Position numbers and translations under genes: made by a program. Below the pieces are notes generated by a model. It was not told the origin of the DNA. It saw only the letters and a program-made list of their open reading frames with translations, and ran no database searches. A stretch of 8,225 nucleotides of DNA, taken from assembly GCA_025965635.1 (NCBI GenBank), contig JAOPWO010000337.1:1-8225 (forward strand), given 5' to 3'. This DNA is from Modestobacter sp. GTDB lineage: Bacteria > Actinomycetota > Actinomycetes > Mycobacteriales > Geodermatophilaceae. This document shows positions 7,933 to 8,225 of this stretch, piece by piece (the first letter of the stretch is position 1; every line of letters begins with the position of its first letter).

Positions 7933-8225
7933 GTGCTGAGCGCGGTGAGCGGGACCCTGCTCGCCGCGGACGCCGCGCCGAACCCCTGGTTCGACCCGTC
8001 GTACGTGACGCGGAACTGGGACGCCATTGTGGCCCTGCTCGGTGAGCACGTGCGCCTGACCGTCGCCGCGGTCGTCCTGGGAGCGGTGATCGCGCTGCCG
8101 CTGGCGCTGGTGGCCCGGCGCAGCCGCTGGCTGGCCGGCCCGGTGCTGGGCCTCTCGACGCTGGTCTACACGATCCCGTCGCTGGCCATGTTCGCCTTCG
8201 TCGCGCCGATCACCGGGCTGACGGC
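7933..8225 (+). CDS. OpuCB/ProW-type ABC transporter permease, 3'-truncated by the window edge
   Basis: Membrane subunit of the osmoprotectant importer, in frame with the end of the window; 97 residues are visible and no stop is reached. The segment LGEHVRLTVAAVVLGAVIALPLALVARRS (written in two parts: LGEHVRLTVAAVV, then LGAVIALPLALVARRS; residues 36-64) forms the first helix. LSTLVYTIPSLAMFAFV (74-90) matches the conserved helix of OpuC/ProW permeases, and PITGL follows. The frame is closed by a TAG at 7897-7899, so the start is GTG 7933 or GTG 7945; neither has a well-spaced ribosome site, and I list the longer one. Only 26 bp separate it from the divergent ATPase start. Further permease and binding-protein genes would be expected downstream, outside the window. 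Confidence 0.85.
   Translation, partial: MLSAVSGTLLAADAAPNPWFDPSYVTRNWDAIVALLGEHVRLTVAAVVLGAVIALPLALVARRSRWLAGPVLGLSTLVYTIPSLAMFAFVAPITGLT

Noticed and set aside
6962..7939. A 325-residue + strand open frame opposite the ATPase gene.
   Set aside because: It is the complement of an ABC ATPase with all motifs intact; the product has no coherent domain.

Overview
The window is GC-rich DNA (roughly 70% or more by eye, with GTG starts and strong G/C third-position bias) from an actinobacterium. The gene order tilS-hpt-ftsH-folE-folP-folB-folK-DUF3180 is the classic actinobacterial arrangement; in Mycobacterium tuberculosis ftsH-folE-folP1-folB-folK-Rv3605c are consecutive and tilS/hpt lie nearby. 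The style of the proteins, notably the FtsH N-terminus and short FtsH tail, suggests Geodermatophilaceae (Blastococcus/Geodermatophilus/Modestobacter-like). That family call is inference from memory, not a search.

Layout. (1) Positions 1-1506, + strand: the 3' part of tilS (tRNA-Ile lysidine synthetase), overlapping by 4 nt hpt (hypoxanthine phosphoribosyltransferase). (2) 1507-1717: a 211-nt gap with inverted repeats and an unplaced Shine-Dalgarno-like sequence; it probably carries the promoter or leader of the next operon. (3) 1718-6721, + strand: ftsH, folE, folP, folB, folK and a DUF3180 membrane protein, with every junction overlapping by 4 or 17 nt, so this is one translationally coupled operon. 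FolE, FolB, FolK and FolP supply four steps of dihydropteroate synthesis: GTP to dihydroneopterin triphosphate, aldolase, pyrophosphokinase, and condensation with p-aminobenzoate. (4) 6707-7906, - strand: an OpuCA/ProV-type ATPase with C-terminal CBS-like domains, convergent with and overlapping DUF3180 by 15 bp. (5) 7933 to the end, + strand: the start of an OpuCB/ProW-type permease, divergent from the ATPase with only 26 bp between the two start codons. Together (4) and (5) look like a compatible-solute (quaternary amine) importer placed where the conserved folate block ends.

Most of the window is conserved housekeeping sequence. The one clearly unusual thing is in folB: its N-terminus carries two nearly identical tandem 51-bp units (one mismatch), each containing a palindrome, inserted in frame and bounded by an 8-bp direct repeat CCTGACCG. 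Deleting 102 bp restores an ordinary FolB N-terminus and leaves the folP stop codon intact. This looks like a recent insertion and duplication of a small palindromic element that is translated as a 34-residue extension, comparable in concept to the in-frame Rickettsia palindromic elements. No phage, CRISPR, transposase, tRNA or rRNA was seen.
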